Assembly: GCF_001269985.1 (NCBI RefSeq)
Contig: NZ_BBZB01000001.1
Coordinates: 1,488,001 to 1,552,000, forward strand
Source: Pseudoalteromonas sp. '520P1 No. 423'
Lineage (GTDB): Bacteria > Pseudomonadota > Gammaproteobacteria > Enterobacterales > Alteromonadaceae
Reading direction: 5' to 3'
DNA: 64,000 nucleotides
Shown here: piece by piece, positions 17,803-27,832 of the stretch
Layout of the letters: the number at the start of each line of letters is the position of its first letter
Numbering within the stretch: the stretch's first letter is position 1
The notes under the pieces: model-generated
The model's input: only the letters and a program-made list of their open reading frames with translations
Told to the model about the DNA's origin: nothing
Databases searched by the model: none
Made by a program: the position numbers and the translations under genes

Positions 17803-18936
17803 ATGCAGTATATTTTTGCATTGTTTGTTGTTTCAATTAGTTTTTTATCGCAAGCCAATTCACAAAAGTGGGATGGATTTACAGAGTCTTATATAAAGCA
17901 TTTAAAAAAGTCACTCAATAAAAAAACAATTCCAGGTGCTGCATTATCGATTGTTAAACCAAATTCACCATCAATCGCATTAGGTATCGGTGTTACAAAA
18001 TTAAAAAATGGACAACCGATCACTGAAAACACACGCTTTAGACTCGCTTCTATTTCAAAAACATTTGCAGGCTCTTTGGCAGCTAAACTTGCCGCACAAG
18101 GGGCATTTTCACTCAATGATCCGGTTGATAAATATTTACAAGGTGTGCACTTTTCAAATTTTGATGAATCATTAAAAATTTATCATTTATTAAGCCATTC
18201 AAGCGGGTTAGTCCCTAATGCCTATGACAATTTAATTGAATCGAGAATGAAATACCCAGATATCGTTAATAAATTAACTGATATTGAACCTTTGTGTACT
18301 CCAGGGCGATGTTATGGCTATCAAAATGTGATGTTTAGCTTAATAGGTGATATTGCAGAGCAAAGTACGGGGTTGAGCTATAACAATTGGCTAAAGAAGT
18401 TTTTATTTAAACCGCTAAAAATGATAAATGCCAGTGTTGGCTATCATGCAATGTTAGTCGATGAAGATTATGCACATCCTCATGTTCGCGGCCGTAAAAG
18501 ATGGTACACCGCCAAACTTAAAAAAAATTATTATAAAGTGGAACCTGCAGCAGGTGTTAATGCAAGTGCGTCTGATATGGTTCAGTGGCTAAAAGCACAA
18601 CTAGGAAATTACCCTAATGTATTAAATGACAAGGTTTTGTCGCTGCAAGTAACTAACTATACGAAAACAAAGAAAGAATTAAAGCGACGAATTTGGCGAA
18701 AAAACTTAAAAGAAGCGCATTATGGTTTAGGTTGGCGAATATATGATTATGCAGGTGAAACTTTGTATTATCATAGTGGCTGGGTTCAAGGTTATCGCGC
18801 TGATATAGTAGTACTACCTAGATTAAATATTGGTTTTAGCTTAATGTTAAATGCTGAAACAGGTTTAATTAATGAACTTACAACAGAGTTTATAGATCGC
18901 GTATTAGTAGAATATAAAGATAAGGACATAGTATGA
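17803..18936 (+). CDS. Exported serine hydrolase, class C beta-lactamase fold
   Basis: A 377-residue protein with a signal peptide (about residues 1-18). The penicillin-binding/AmpC-like fold shows the nucleophile motif SISK (Ser near residue 84, Lys near 87), the YQN motif (near 173-175) and HSG (near 324-326) in place of KTG. This motif set is typical of beta-lactamase-related esterases and D-amino peptidases rather than true AmpC. GAGAG lies upstream of the ATG. The stop overlaps the following phosphatase gene by four bases, so both form one unit. Substrate unknown; peptidoglycan fragments or esters are plausible. Confidence 0.82.
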   Translation: MQYIFALFVVSISFLSQANSQKWDGFTESYIKHLKKSLNKKTIPGAALSIVKPNSPSIALGIGVTKLKNGQPITENTRFRLASISKTFAGSLAAKLAAQGAFSLNDPVDKYLQGVHFSNFDESLKIYHLLSHSSGLVPNAYDNLIESRMKYPDIVNKLTDIEPLCTPGRCYGYQNVMFSLIGDIAEQSTGLSYNNWLKKFLFKPLKMINASVGYHAMLVDEDYAHPHVRGRKRWYTAKLKKNYYKVEPAAGVNASASDMVQWLKAQLGNYPNVLNDKVLSLQVTNYTKTKKELKRRIWRKNLKEAHYGLGWRIYDYAGETLYYHSGWVQGYRADIVVLPRLNIGFSLMLNAETGLINELTTEFIDRVLVEYKDKDIV

Positions 18937-19418
18937 AGTTAATTTTAATTGCTTTATGTTTTACAAGCTTAAGTGCTATAGCTGCACCGGATAAAATATT
19001 TTTATTGAGGCATGCTGAAAAGTTGCAGGGAAATAACCCAAGCTTAACTAGTGAAGGTCAACACAGGGCTAAATGGGTTGCTAGTTTTTTGAGCGAATTT
19101 AAACCAAACAAACTGTTCAGCACAGATTATAATCGCACAAAAGAAACATTAGCGCCTTTGGCAGAAAAAACCAAAATGAATGTGGTTATTTATAATCCAA
19201 GAGAGCTTAATGCTTTTGCTGATAAAATAAAAAAATTAAATGGCACGATTGTGATCGCAGGGCATAGCAATACGACACCTAAATTAGCAGGTCTGATTGA
19301 TGGCAAACAATATATACAATTTGATGAAAAGCAATTTGAACGGTATTTTGAAATAAACTTGGTTGGTAAAGAATATATCACAGTGATAAAGGAGATGGGT
19401 ATTAATACTCACAAATAA
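18933..19418 (+). CDS. Exported SixA-like histidine phosphatase
   Basis: A 161-residue member of the histidine phosphatase (phosphoglycerate mutase-like) superfamily. The catalytic RHG-type motif is LLRHAEK (RHA form), followed by SLTSEGQHRA and a second His in IAGHSNTTPKL. A signal peptide (about residues 1-18) suggests export to the periplasm. Similar small exported phosphatases occur in marine gammaproteobacteria. It is translationally coupled to the serine hydrolase through a four-base overlap, suggesting a common pathway that cannot be named. A terminator follows immediately. Confidence 0.82.
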   Translation: MKLILIALCFTSLSAIAAPDKIFLLRHAEKLQGNNPSLTSEGQHRAKWVASFLSEFKPNKLFSTDYNRTKETLAPLAEKTKMNVVIYNPRELNAFADKIKKLNGTIVIAGHSNTTPKLAGLIDGKQYIQFDEKQFERYFEINLVGKEYITVIKEMGINTHK

Positions 19419-19446
19419 AAAAGGCTAGCAAAAGCTAGCCTTTTTA
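19416..19446. terminator. Bidirectional terminator
   Basis: AAGGCTAGC pairs perfectly with GCTAGCCTT across AAAA, with A- and T-runs on either side. It separates the convergent phosphatase gene and yhbY. Confidence 0.88.
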
Positions 19447-19460
19447 GAATATGATAAAAA

Positions 19461-19757
19461 TTACTTACGAGGTAATTGAATCTTTTTCTCTACACTTTGT
19501 AGATATAAAACAACTGTGTGACCAATTGTTTGTAATTTTTCAGCGCCAGTTTCACGAACAATGGCATCAAAAATAAGTTTTTTAGTTTCGCGATCATCTG
19601 TCGGAACTTTTACTTTAATTAATTCGTGTATTTCAAGAGCACTTTGAATTTCAACAATTACACCCTCTGTTAGGCCGTTAGAACCTAGTAAAACTACGGG
19701 CTTAAGGCTATGTGCTTCGCCTTTTAAAAATTGCTTTTGCTTGTTTGATAATTTCAT
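19461..19757 (-). CDS. yhbY: Ribosome-assembly RNA-binding protein YhbY
   Basis: A 98-residue CRM-domain protein. The opening LSNKQKQFLKGEAHSLKPVV and GSNGLTEGVI match E. coli YhbY (97 aa), which binds precursor 50S ribosomal subunits. It is divergent from rlmE (a 23S rRNA methyltransferase), the same arrangement as in E. coli, giving a shared ribosome-biogenesis promoter region at 19758-19868. All residues expected for the single CRM fold are present and there is no truncation. Confidence 0.93.
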   Translation of the reverse strand: MKLSNKQKQFLKGEAHSLKPVVLLGSNGLTEGVIVEIQSALEIHELIKVKVPTDDRETKKLIFDAIVRETGAEKLQTIGHTVVLYLQSVEKKIQLPRK

Positions 19758-19868
19758 AATGTTACATTTTTCACTGGATAAAGCTTGAATTATGGGTATT
19801 CTACCGCCATCTACTGAATAATACTAATATGTTGAGTATTTAGTTAAATACTATAGTTGAGCAAAAAG

Positions 19869-20498
19869 ATGACAAATAAGAAGCAGTCAGCTAGTTCGCA
19901 ACGCTGGATGAAAGAGCATTTTGATGACCATTACGTGAATGAAGCCAAAAAAAGAGGTTTCAGATCTCGTGCTGTATTTAAGCTTGAAGAGCTACAGCAA
20001 AAAGATAAACTTATCAAAAAGGGCGCAACTGTTGTCGATTTAGGTGCGGCTCCAGGTGGTTGGTCGCAATATTGTGTTGAACATGCTGGTATGGAAGGGA
20101 CTGTCATAGCATGTGATATTCTCGCGATGGATCCTATTGCGGGTGTTGACTTCTTGCAAGGCGACTTCAGAGAAGAGGGCGTATTAAATGCGCTACTTAA
20201 TCGAATTGACGGTAAAAATGTAGATTTAGTGCTGTCTGATATGGCACCAAATTTTAGTGGCAATTTATCTGTAGATCAATCTGGCAGTATGTATCTGGTT
20301 GAACTAGCTTTGGATATGTGTCATCAAGTTTTGAAAAAAAATGGAGGTTTTGCAGTTAAAGTATTCCAAGGCGCAGGCTTTGAACAATTTGTAAAAGATG
20401 TAAGAGCAAGCTTTAAAACGGTCAAAATTAGAAAGCCTGATTCGTCAAGAGCACGTTCAAGAGAAGTATATATAGTAGCTACGGGCTACAAACTGTAG
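19869..20498 (+). CDS. rlmE: 23S rRNA 2'-O-ribose methyltransferase (U2552)
   Basis: A 209-residue SAM-dependent methyltransferase, identical in length to E. coli RlmE (RrmJ/FtsJ). It methylates U2552 in the A-loop of 23S rRNA late in 50S assembly. The SAM-binding motif is [13 protein letters not shown] (about residues 56-68). Catalytic K-D-K-E residues are seen in FKLEEL, LSDMAPN, VKVF and SREVY. The ATG at 19869 (MTNKKQSAS) matches the family start; a TTG 12 bases upstream would add four residues. It leads the rlmE-ftsH pair, as in E. coli. Confidence 0.95.
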   Translation: MTNKKQSASSQRWMKEHFDDHYVNEAKKRGFRSRAVFKLEELQQKDKLIKKGATVVDLGAAPGGWSQYCVEHAGMEGTVIACDILAMDPIAGVDFLQGDFREEGVLNALLNRIDGKNVDLVLSDMAPNFSGNLSVDQSGSMYLVELALDMCHQVLKKNGGFAVKVFQGAGFEQFVKDVRASFKTVKIRKPDSSRARSREVYIVATGYKL

Positions 20499-20558
20499 TA
20501 CATTAAGATATTCTACTATTGGTAATTTTAATTTAATTGGAAACAAGAGGTTAACTTC

Positions 20559-22505
20559 TTGAGTGATATGGCAAAAAATCTAATACTTTGGTTAGTCATC
20601 GCCGTTGTTTTAATGTCGGTGTTTCAAAGCTTCAATCCTGGTGGTTCTTCAGACCGTCAAATGAGCTATTCTCAATTCGTATCTGACGTGCGTACTAAGG
20701 CTGTACGTGAAGTTCAGGTAGATCGTACTCAAGGCATCATCACCGGCATAAAAGGTAATGGTGAACGCTTTGAAACAGTTGTTCCTATGCATGATGAGGA
20801 CTTACTGAACGATTTATTGAAAAACGGTGTAAATGTACAAGGAAAACTTCCTGAGGAGCAATCTTTCTTAGCAAGTATCTTCATCTCATGGTTCCCTATG
20901 TTACTGCTAATTGGTGTATGGATATTCTTCATGCGACAAATGCAAGGCGGTGGTGGTAAAGGCGCGATGTCATTTGGTAAAAGTAAAGCTCGCCTAATGA
21001 GTGAAGACCAAATCAAAGTGACCTTTAAAGATGTTGCAGGCTGTGATGAAGCGAAAGAAGACGTAACCGAAATGGTTGATTTCTTACGTGATCCTGGAAA
21101 ATATCAAAAGCTTGGTGGTAATATTCCTAAAGGCGTACTTATGGTAGGCCCTCCTGGAACGGGTAAAACGCTATTAGCTAAAGCCGTTGCAGGTGAAGCA
21201 AAAGTACCATTTTTTGCAATCTCAGGTTCTGACTTCGTAGAAATGTTTGTTGGTGTTGGTGCTTCACGTGTTCGTGATATGTTCGAACAAGCTAAAAAAG
21301 CTGCGCCTTGTATCATATTTATCGATGAAATCGATGCTGTAGGCCGTAAACGTGGCGCAGGCATGGGTGGCGGTAATGATGAACGTGAGCAAACACTCAA
21401 TCAGATGTTAGTAGAAATGGACGGCTTTGAAGGTAATGAAGGCATTATCGTTATTGCTGCAACTAACCGTCCAGATGTTTTAGATCCCGCTTTATTGCGC
21501 CCTGGTCGTTTTGACCGTCAAGTAACTGTTGGTTTACCTGATATTCGTGGTCGTGAGCAGATTGTTAAAGTTCATATGCGTAAAGTGCCATTAGGTGATG
21601 ACGTAAAAGCTGAAGTGATTGCCCGTGGTACACCTGGTTTCTCTGGTGCTGATTTAGCTAACTTAGTAAATGAAGCTGCATTATTTGCTGCACGTAATAA
21701 TAAACGTGTTGTTAATATGGCTGAATTTGACGCTGCTAAAGATAAAATAATGATGGGCTCAGAACGTAAGTCTATGGTTATGAGCGAAGAAGAAAAAGAA
21801 ATGACTGCTTATCATGAAGCAGGTCATGCAATAGTAGGTCGTTTAGTACCAGATCATGATCCTGTGTATAAAGTATCTATTATTCCACGTGGTCGTGCTT
21901 TAGGTGTGACTATGTACTTACCAGAAAAAGACAGAGTAAGTCATTCTAAGCAATTATTAGAATCGATGATCTCAAGCCTTTATGGTGGTCGTATTGCTGA
22001 AGATATTATTTATGGTACTGCAAAAGTATCAACTGGTGCATCAAATGATATCGAACGCGCAACAGATATTGCCCGTAAAATGGTTACACAATGGGGTTTT
22101 AGTGAAAAACTTGGTCCATTGCTTTATACAAGAGAAGAAACAGAAGCAACATACGGTTCACCAGCAAATAGTATGTCAGCTGATACAGCTCAACTAATTG
22201 ATGCTGAAGTACGAGATTTCTCTGACCGTAATTATCAACGTGCAGAGCAAATATTAAAAGATAATATTGATATTTTGCATGCTATGAAAGATTGTCTTAT
22301 GAAATACGAGACAATTGATGCAGGTCAAATTGATGACTTGATGGCTCGAAAGCCAGTAAGAGAACCAAGAGACTTACATGACCAAAATCTGCCGTCGGGT
22401 GAAGATAAAAAATCTGAAACCTCAGAAAAACCTGAAATAAAGGAAGAACCTGATAAAAAAGATGAATCTAAGCTTGATGATGCAGACAATAAATCTGTAG
22501 AATAA
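20559..22505 (+). CDS. ftsH: ATP-dependent zinc metalloprotease FtsH
   Basis: A 648-residue inner-membrane AAA+ protease that degrades membrane and regulatory proteins such as RpoH, LpxC and unassembled SecY. Two N-terminal transmembrane helices (about residues 7-25 and 104-123) flank the periplasmic part. Walker A is GPPGTGKT (near 197), Walker [10 protein letters not shown], the second region of homology ends in RPGRFDRQV, and the zinc site is HEAGH (near 419). The TTG start has GAGG 8 bases upstream and gives MSDMAKN, as in E. coli; the ATG nine bases later is an alternative. The charged tail is variable in the family. Confidence 0.97.
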   Translation: MSDMAKNLILWLVIAVVLMSVFQSFNPGGSSDRQMSYSQFVSDVRTKAVREVQVDRTQGIITGIKGNGERFETVVPMHDEDLLNDLLKNGVNVQGKLPEEQSFLASIFISWFPMLLLIGVWIFFMRQMQGGGGKGAMSFGKSKARLMSEDQIKVTFKDVAGCDEAKEDVTEMVDFLRDPGKYQKLGGNIPKGVLMVGPPGTGKTLLAKAVAGEAKVPFFAISGSDFVEMFVGVGASRVRDMFEQAKKAAPCIIFIDEIDAVGRKRGAGMGGGNDEREQTLNQMLVEMDGFEGNEGIIVIAATNRPDVLDPALLRPGRFDRQVTVGLPDIRGREQIVKVHMRKVPLGDDVKAEVIARGTPGFSGADLANLVNEAALFAARNNKRVVNMAEFDAAKDKIMMGSERKSMVMSEEEKEMTAYHEAGHAIVGRLVPDHDPVYKVSIIPRGRALGVTMYLPEKDRVSHSKQLLESMISSLYGGRIAEDIIYGTAKVSTGASNDIERATDIARKMVTQWGFSEKLGPLLYTREETEATYGSPANSMSADTAQLIDAEVRDFSDRNYQRAEQILKDNIDILHAMKDCLMKYETIDAGQIDDLMARKPVREPRDLHDQNLPSGEDKKSETSEKPEIKEEPDKKDESKLDDADNKSVE

Positions 22506-22512
22506 GTAAAAC

Positions 22513-22542
22513 AAAAAACCCCGAGCCATCGGGGTTTTTTTT
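22513..22542 (+). terminator. Terminator after ftsH
   Basis: CCCCG pairs with CGGGG around AGCCAT, flanked by six A and eight T. It is a strong rho-independent terminator, so folP and glmM are likely transcribed mostly from a separate promoter. Confidence 0.9.
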
Positions 22543-22584
22543 ATTATATTGAAAATTAACTTTTTCATCGCAATGATGTGAATT

Positions 22585-23448
22585 ATGTCTATTTTAAAAC
22601 TACCCAGAGGCCGAGAGCTCGATCTTAGCCGGCCGCATATAATGGCGGTTCTAAATGTTACTCCAGATTCTTTCTCCGATGGTGGCAGCCATACAAGTTA
22701 TGATAGCGCTGTCAATAAAGCCCTTGAGCTACTCGATAATGGTGCAAGTATTATTGATATTGGTGGTGAGTCAACACGTCCGGGCGCACCTGATGTTACT
22801 TTAGAAGATGAATTAAATCGTGTGATCCCGGTCATAAAAGCCCTCAGAGAACAATCTGATTGTGTTATTTCCATTGATACCAGTAAAGCAATTGTGATGA
22901 AAAAGGCTGTTGAAGCCGGTGCTGATATCATTAATGATGTTAGGGCACTGCAAGAGCCAAATGCGCTGAAAACTGCGGCAGGGTTAAATGTGCCAATATG
23001 TTTAATGCACATGCAAGGGCAACCTCGCACAATGCAAAATTCGCCTCAGTATGACAATTTAATATCAGATATAAATGACTTTTTTGCACAAAGAGTTGAT
23101 GCATGTGAAAAGTTAGGAATAGATAAAAAACAAATTATATTAGATCCGGGTTTTGGTTTTGGCAAAACTTTGGCGCATAACTACGAAATTTTAAATAAAA
23201 TTGACGCCTTTAAAAGATTGGGCTGCGAAGTATTAGCTGGGCTATCTCGTAAGTCGATGATCGGGAATTTATTAAATAGAGATACCAATGAGCGACTAGC
23301 AGGCTCTTTAGCGGGTGCATTAATCGCAGCACAAAAAGGTGCAAAAATAATTAGAGTGCATGATGTTGCTCAAACATCTGATGTATTAACAGTATGGCAA
23401 GCATGTGAAAAAGGCTTAGATAATAAAGGAAATTTGAATGTCGGATAG
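22585..23448 (+). CDS. folP: Dihydropteroate synthase
   Basis: A 287-residue cytosolic TIM-barrel enzyme that condenses 6-hydroxymethyl-dihydropterin pyrophosphate with p-aminobenzoate in folate synthesis; it is the sulfonamide target. Visible motifs are the loop-1 sequence [23 protein letters not shown] (loop 2), [20 protein letters not shown] and GLSRKSMIG. All substrate-binding residues are present and the length is normal (E. coli 282). The end overlaps the glmM start by 11 bases, the usual ftsH-folP-glmM order. Confidence 0.96.
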   Translation: MSILKLPRGRELDLSRPHIMAVLNVTPDSFSDGGSHTSYDSAVNKALELLDNGASIIDIGGESTRPGAPDVTLEDELNRVIPVIKALREQSDCVISIDTSKAIVMKKAVEAGADIINDVRALQEPNALKTAAGLNVPICLMHMQGQPRTMQNSPQYDNLISDINDFFAQRVDACEKLGIDKKQIILDPGFGFGKTLAHNYEILNKIDAFKRLGCEVLAGLSRKSMIGNLLNRDTNERLAGSLAGALIAAQKGAKIIRVHDVAQTSDVLTVWQACEKGLDNKGNLNVG

Positions 23449-24787
23449 AAAGTATTTTGGTACCGATGGTGTACGTGGTTTAGTAGGTGAATATCCAATT
23501 ACACCTAAATTTGCGCTTAAATTAGGTTGGGCTGCAGGTAAAGTATTAGCTAAATCAGGAACTCAAAAAGTAATTATAGGTAAAGATACCCGTATTTCTG
23601 GTTATTTACTTGAAACATCTTTAGAAGCAGGTTTAATTGCTGCGGGTATTGATGTGGTTTTATTAGGTCCAATGCCAACACCCGCTGTTGCATATTTAAC
23701 TGAAACTTTTCGTGCAGAAGCAGGGATAGTGATCAGTGCTTCACATAACCCTTATTATGATAATGGTATTAAGTTTTTTTCAAGTAAAGGACTAAAATTA
23801 GACGACAAAGTTGAGCTTGAAATGGAGGTCATGTTAGATGAAAAAATGACATGTGTTTCTTCTGAGCAACTAGGTAAGGCTAAGCGTTTAGATAATGCTG
23901 ATGGTCGTTATATCGAGTTTTGTAAAAGTCAGTTCCCACAAACATTATCACTAGATGGCCTTAAAGTGGTAGTTGATTGTGCAAATGGTGCAACTTACCA
24001 CATCGCACCATCAGTATTAGAAGAATTAGGCGCAGAAGTAATTACTTACGCTTGTGAACCTGATGGCATCAATATTAATGAAAAATGTGGTGCAACCCAT
24101 GTTGAAGCTTTAGTACGTAAGGTATTAGAAACGAAAGCTGATGTAGGTATTGCTTACGACGGTGACGGCGACCGTGTAATGATGGTTGATCATAAAGGCC
24201 GTGTTTTTGATGGTGATGATATTGTTTATATTATGGCTTGCCAAGCATTTGAAACCAATACATTAGGCGGTGGTGTTGTTGGCACTGTGATGTCAAATAT
24301 GGGCTTGGAAAATGCCTTAAAAGAAAAGGGTATTGAATTTGAGCGTTCAAAAGTGGGCGATCGTTATGTAATGGAGTTACTAAAACAAAAAGGTTGGAAG
24401 ATAGGCGGAGAGAGCTCTGGCCATATCTTGAATTTAGATCTGACATCAACGGGTGATGGCATTATTTCAAGTCTGCAAATTTTAGCGGCTATGATAGCGC
24501 AAAATAAAACTTTAGAAGACTTAGGAAAAGGTTTTGTTAAATATCCAATGAATATGATCAATGTGCGTTACCCTAAAGGCACAGATCCAACAATTAACCC
24601 TGAAGTAATACAAGCTGTTCAAGAAGTTGAAGAGGTGTTGGCTGGAAAAGGTCGCGTATTGTTAAGAAAGTCAGGAACAGAACCTGTGATCCGAGTGATG
24701 GTTGAAGCTGAACATGAAAAACAGGTTTTCGATTATTCGAAGAAAATAGCTGAAGTTGTTGAATCTGTGAGCAATCAAGACACTTAA
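23438..24787 (+). CDS. glmM: Phosphoglucosamine mutase
   Basis: A 449-residue cytosolic enzyme that interconverts glucosamine-6-phosphate and glucosamine-1-phosphate for UDP-GlcNAc, and so for peptidoglycan and LPS. The active Ser motif is [12 protein letters not shown] (Ser near residue 101), the metal loop is DGDGDRVMM, the sugar loop is GGESSGH and the phosphate loop is [12 protein letters not shown]. The length matches E. coli GlmM (445). The start overlaps folP, giving translational coupling. The substrate-specific GESSGH supports GlmM over related phosphomannomutases. Confidence 0.96.
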   Translation: MSDRKYFGTDGVRGLVGEYPITPKFALKLGWAAGKVLAKSGTQKVIIGKDTRISGYLLETSLEAGLIAAGIDVVLLGPMPTPAVAYLTETFRAEAGIVISASHNPYYDNGIKFFSSKGLKLDDKVELEMEVMLDEKMTCVSSEQLGKAKRLDNADGRYIEFCKSQFPQTLSLDGLKVVVDCANGATYHIAPSVLEELGAEVITYACEPDGININEKCGATHVEALVRKVLETKADVGIAYDGDGDRVMMVDHKGRVFDGDDIVYIMACQAFETNTLGGGVVGTVMSNMGLENALKEKGIEFERSKVGDRYVMELLKQKGWKIGGESSGHILNLDLTSTGDGIISSLQILAAMIAQNKTLEDLGKGFVKYPMNMINVRYPKGTDPTINPEVIQAVQEVEEVLAGKGRVLLRKSGTEPVIRVMVEAEHEKQVFDYSKKIAEVVESVSNQDT

Positions 24788-24869
24788 GCTTGGTAATGAC
24801 TTGAAACAATGGGCGAGTCACGTTAAAATTCGCCCGCTTTATTTAATGGTAACTTAAAAAGAGGCTAAA

Positions 24870-25619
24870 ATGGCATCACGTAAACCAATAGTCGCTGGTA
24901 ACTGGAAAATGAATGGCTCAGTTGAGTTAGTCACTACCATGGCAGATACATTGAAAAACGCGTCAAATAATAAAATTGATGTACTTATTTTTCCTCCATT
25001 TCCGCTTTTATCTAAGGCACTAGAGTCTGGCATAGTAGCCGGTGCTCAAACTGTATCCCAAGAAGATGCAGGTGCATTTACGGGTGAAGTTGATGCAAAA
25101 CTTGTTGCTGAACTGGGCTGTAAGTACACTTTAGTTGGACATTCTGAGCGCCGTAGTATTTATGGCGAGTCAAATGATGATGTTGCTGCTAAATTTGAAA
25201 AAGCACAACAACATAACTTAACACCTATTCTATGTGTAGGTGAAAGTGAAGAACAAAGAGAGCAAGGCTTAACTGAGTCAGTGGTTTCTGAACAAATAAA
25301 TGCAGTAATTAATAAATTAGGTGTAGCAGCCCTTGTTAATTCTGTGATAGCATACGAACCCGTTTGGGCCATTGGTACTGGTAAAACAGCCTCCCCTGAA
25401 CAAGCACAACAAGTGCACAAATTTATACGAGATGAGATAGCAGCATTAGATGTTGTTGTATCACAAAATATTGCGCTTCTGTATGGTGGAAGTGTTAATG
25501 ACCAAAATAGCGAATTGTTGTTTGCACAAGCAGATATCGATGGTGGTTTGATTGGCGGCGCAAGCTTAAAACCAAACGCTTTTGTAAATATCTGTAACAG
25601 TGCCCAAAGGAACGCATAA
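24870..25619 (+). CDS. tpiA: Triose-phosphate isomerase
   Basis: A 249-residue TIM-barrel glycolytic enzyme interconverting dihydroxyacetone phosphate and glyceraldehyde-3-phosphate. The substrate Lys is in GNWKMNG, the catalytic His in LVGHSERR and the catalytic Glu in AYEPVWAIGTG; the phosphate loop is LYGGSVN. GAGG precedes the ATG. It sits between glmM and secG, an arrangement common in Alteromonadales. Only one base separates its stop from the secG start, so the genes are coupled. Confidence 0.96.
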   Translation: MASRKPIVAGNWKMNGSVELVTTMADTLKNASNNKIDVLIFPPFPLLSKALESGIVAGAQTVSQEDAGAFTGEVDAKLVAELGCKYTLVGHSERRSIYGESNDDVAAKFEKAQQHNLTPILCVGESEEQREQGLTESVVSEQINAVINKLGVAALVNSVIAYEPVWAIGTGKTASPEQAQQVHKFIRDEIAALDVVVSQNIALLYGGSVNDQNSELLFAQADIDGGLIGGASLKPNAFVNICNSAQRNA

Positions 25620-25620
25620 G

Positions 25621-25971
25621 ATGTACGAAATATTTTTAGTAGTTTATTTAATTACCGCATTGGCTTTAATCGGTATGGTTTTAATCCAACAAGGTAAGGG
25701 CGCAGATATGGGCTCATCTTTTGGAGCTGGCGCATCTGCAACTGTATTTGGTTCGAGTGGTGCTGGTAACTTTATGACTAAAACAACAACAGTTTTAGCC
25801 GCTGTATTTTTTGTATTAAGCATCATATTAGGTAACTTAACTGCAAATCAAATTAAAAAAACTGATGAATGGTCAGATTTATCAACAGTACCAGCTGTTG
25901 AAACGCTAGCAGCACCAGGTACTGAAGATGTGCCAGTTAGTGACAATAAAGGTTCAGACGTACCAAACTAA
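25621..25971 (+). CDS. secG: Protein translocase subunit SecG
   Basis: A 116-residue inner-membrane subunit of the SecYEG channel that speeds protein export. Two transmembrane helices (about residues 2-22 and 52-73) flank the conserved QQGKGADMGSSFGAG cytosolic loop, followed by an acidic, Pro- and Ser-containing tail. The ATG at 25621 gives the canonical MYEIFLVVYL; an in-frame upstream codon at 25600 lies inside tpiA and is not the start. AAGGAACGC is the ribosome-binding site. It is followed 17 bases later by tRNA-Leu(GAG), as in E. coli. Confidence 0.95.
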   Translation: MYEIFLVVYLITALALIGMVLIQQGKGADMGSSFGAGASATVFGSSGAGNFMTKTTTVLAAVFFVLSIILGNLTANQIKKTDEWSDLSTVPAVETLAAPGTEDVPVSDNKGSDVPN

Positions 25972-25988
25972 TCTTTAGAAAAGAAAAT

Positions 25989-26073
25989 GCGGATGTGGTG
26001 GAATTGGTAGACACGCAGCCTTGAGGGGGCTGTGCTTTAGGGCGTGGGGGTTCAAGTCCCCCCATCCGCACCA
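25989..26073 (+). tRNA. leuU: tRNA-Leu(GAG)
   Basis: An 85-nt class II tRNA with encoded CCA. The acceptor arms are GCGGATG and CATCCGC, the anticodon loop is CTTGAGG (anticodon GAG), there is a long variable arm and the T-loop is TTCAAGT. It corresponds to E. coli leuU downstream of secG. Its 3' half is the attachment site of the island that follows, and it is kept intact by identical sequence carried by the element. Confidence 0.97.
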
Positions 26074-26078
26074 AATAA
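26051..26078 (+). repeat. attL: direct repeat in tRNA 3' end
   Basis: This 28-bp segment begins in the T-arm, includes the acceptor 3' strand and CCA, and runs five bases beyond. It is identical to 35061-35088; the bases just outside differ. It is the crossover segment of tyrosine-recombinase integration. Confidence 0.92.
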
Positions 26079-26080
26079 AA

Positions 26081-26113
26081 AGCCCGTAACTCAATGAGTT
26101 ACGGGCTTTCTTC
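26081..26113. terminator. Terminator downstream of tRNA-Leu and integrase
   Basis: AGCCCGTAACTC pairs perfectly over 12 bp with GAGTTACGGGCT across AAT. T-rich sequence follows on the plus strand and an A-run precedes it, so it works both ways. Because it lies just inside attL, it belongs to the element and replaces the native tRNA terminator now found after attR. Confidence 0.88.
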
Positions 26114-26120
26114 TTTTTAA

Positions 26121-26139
26121 TGGATCTAGCTTGGATCAT
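26121..26139 (+). repeat. Candidate integrase arm site, left
   Basis: TGGATCT-AGC-TTGGATCAT matches the right-hand sequence TGGATCT-TTG-TTGGATCAT (34959-34977) at 16 of 19 positions in the same orientation. Placement just inside both ends is that of arm-type sites bound by an integrase N-terminal domain. It overlaps the last codons of the integrase. Confidence 0.5.
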
Positions 26140-27385
26140 TATCACTTTTTTGCTTTTTCTTAAGCTTTTTTGACACTTGCGCTGCCATATCTGGTATCTC
26201 AGATTCCATCCAACGACCATAATGCTTCTCTAACATCTTAATGCTGCTATGGCCCATTTGCTTAGAAATCCAGTTTAGAGGTATACCAGCTGTAATGAGT
26301 TGGCTACCATATGTATGCCTAGCTTGACCTATTGGGCGATAGCGCACACCAGCTGCTTTACAGTGAGGCTTTACGAACATTTAATTGAAGGACTCACTAT
26401 CAGTCCAAAAACTTTTTGATTTAGAGCTAGTAAAAATAAACTGTAGCTCCTTATCATCAAACAGTCTGTTGTTGGCTTGAAGAACTTTGACTTTGAAAAA
26501 TTTAAAGTTTTCGGTTCTATTTACAAGGTTTTGTAGAATATCAAATGCTTCGTCTAAAAGGTCAATACAACGGGAACTACCATCGTTTTTTGTGCTTGCA
26601 AAAACACCTCTAACAACACCTCGGTTGACATAAAGCTTCCTTTTTTCAAAATCAATATCACATAGTGAAATAGCTAACAGTTCAGACGGACGTAAGCCTG
26701 TCCAAGTAGCGAACGTTAATGCATCTCTTTCTATCTCTCGCTCAGTGTCAGTGGACATTAGCTTTGCTATTTCAGACTGTGTGTAAGGGTCAGCTTCATC
26801 ACATTTTTCTTTCTTTGGGTTCTTTACTAAATCCATTGGATTTTCAGTAATTACTTTATCTTCTATTGCGAAGCGAAATGCAGCCCTCAATGGAGTTAAA
26901 ACTTCACCTATAGTTTTGTTAGATAGGTGTGCTAGATCTTTATTAATCCACTCTTTTAGTTCGGATATTTTCATGCTTTTCATACAGCGCTCACCAAAGA
27001 AAGGTCTAATATACTTCTCTGCTCTGTAGCTATTATTTTGGTGTGTTTTTGGGCGGTTGTTGGCCTTAGAGTCTGTGATGAATTTATCTAAGAACAGACT
27101 TAATGGTATCGTTGAATTAGAGGCATCGTTTTTGATTAACGCTAAAGCAGTTTTAGAATTGGGAAACGCCGCCGTATAGTCAAATAGACCATGCTCTATG
27201 TTATGACAAATAGCCATTCGTCTATTGAATGCTGCTTTAATGTTTGTTTTGCTTAGCTGTACGTTCTTTAGTGTTTCAAGGCAGCGCTTCCCTTGATACA
27301 TAAATGTGATTCGTATCGCATTGCCGTGTATTGTGACGCCAGTGTACTTTTTTGCTATAACTTTAGCTTCGTTAATGCTTATCAT
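26126..27385 (-). pseudogene. Tyrosine recombinase/integrase interrupted by one in-frame stop
   Basis: Two same-frame pieces, 334 and 84 residues, join end to end at a TAA (26383-26381). Read through, they make a full-length phage-type integrase of about 419 residues: an N-terminal DUF3596/arm-binding-like part, a SAM-like core-binding domain (about residues 92-185), and a catalytic domain with the first Arg in TGLRPSEL (near 232), ARHTYGSQ (second Arg near 356), MGHSS and the nucleophile Tyr in KHYGRW (near 389). The stop removes the second Arg and the Tyr, so the product is inactive unless the stop is read through. An ATG directly follows the stop, so a separate C-terminal piece could be made. 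It lies beside attL and reads toward it, the usual position. Confidence 0.88.
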
Positions 27386-27597
27386 TCTTCAATGCCTTCA
27401 ATCCAACTGTTGATGTTTTCGAAATGCCAATTAATTGTGCCAACGGGATCTTTTATCCAATGTACGCCTTCGATGAATTTTCCTGCTTTTCTTCGGCCAT
27501 CTAATTGATCCCTTGTAAAGCCTTTTAAAGATTCCATAATTCGTGGATGAACCCAACCTAAATTAATTATGAATGGTGTATTTGTGTCTTGTTTCAT
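27382..27597 (-). CDS. Excisionase-like small protein
   Basis: A 71-residue protein whose stop overlaps the integrase start by four bases (ATGA). The pattern of WVHPRIMESLKGFTRDQLDG, RRKAGKFIEGVHW and a C-terminal INSWIEG resembles the phage excisionase family (winged-helix DNA benders with a GxWxEGxxW core and a terminal W(I/V)EG). Such proteins steer the integrase toward excision and often repress the int promoter. The overlap with int and the size support this. Family membership is by motif memory and not tested. Confidence 0.7.
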   Translation of the reverse strand: MKQDTNTPFIINLGWVHPRIMESLKGFTRDQLDGRRKAGKFIEGVHWIKDPVGTINWHFENINSWIEGIEE

Positions 27598-27832
27598 ATA
27601 GCCTCAACTTTTTTATTCATTTATTGTTCAAATCACAGGCATGATATAAAAAAAGTTTTTTTTCGGTTAATTGTTTCGTTTTTTTTGGAAATCACATACA
27701 TAACAATAAGTTAAGTTTATCTTTGTTTTTTTGAAAAATATTTAGCTTTTGATTTTAAAGGTTTTTTAATGTAAAAAAAGAAACTTCGCTGCGTTAGCTC
27801 AGCACGAAATTTCTTCAAAAATTTTAAATTTT
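27598..27832. other. AT-rich gap between the excisionase-like and RepA-like genes
   Basis: Long T and A runs and no coding potential. It should contain the promoter for the excisionase-integrase pair on the minus strand and it holds the RepA-like gene terminator. Confidence 0.4.
27772..27816 (-). terminator. Terminator after the RepA-like gene
   Basis: On the minus strand, GAAATTTCGTGC pairs imperfectly with GCAGCGAAGTTTC and is followed by seven T. It lies within 20-60 bases of the RepA-like stop codon. Confidence 0.7.
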
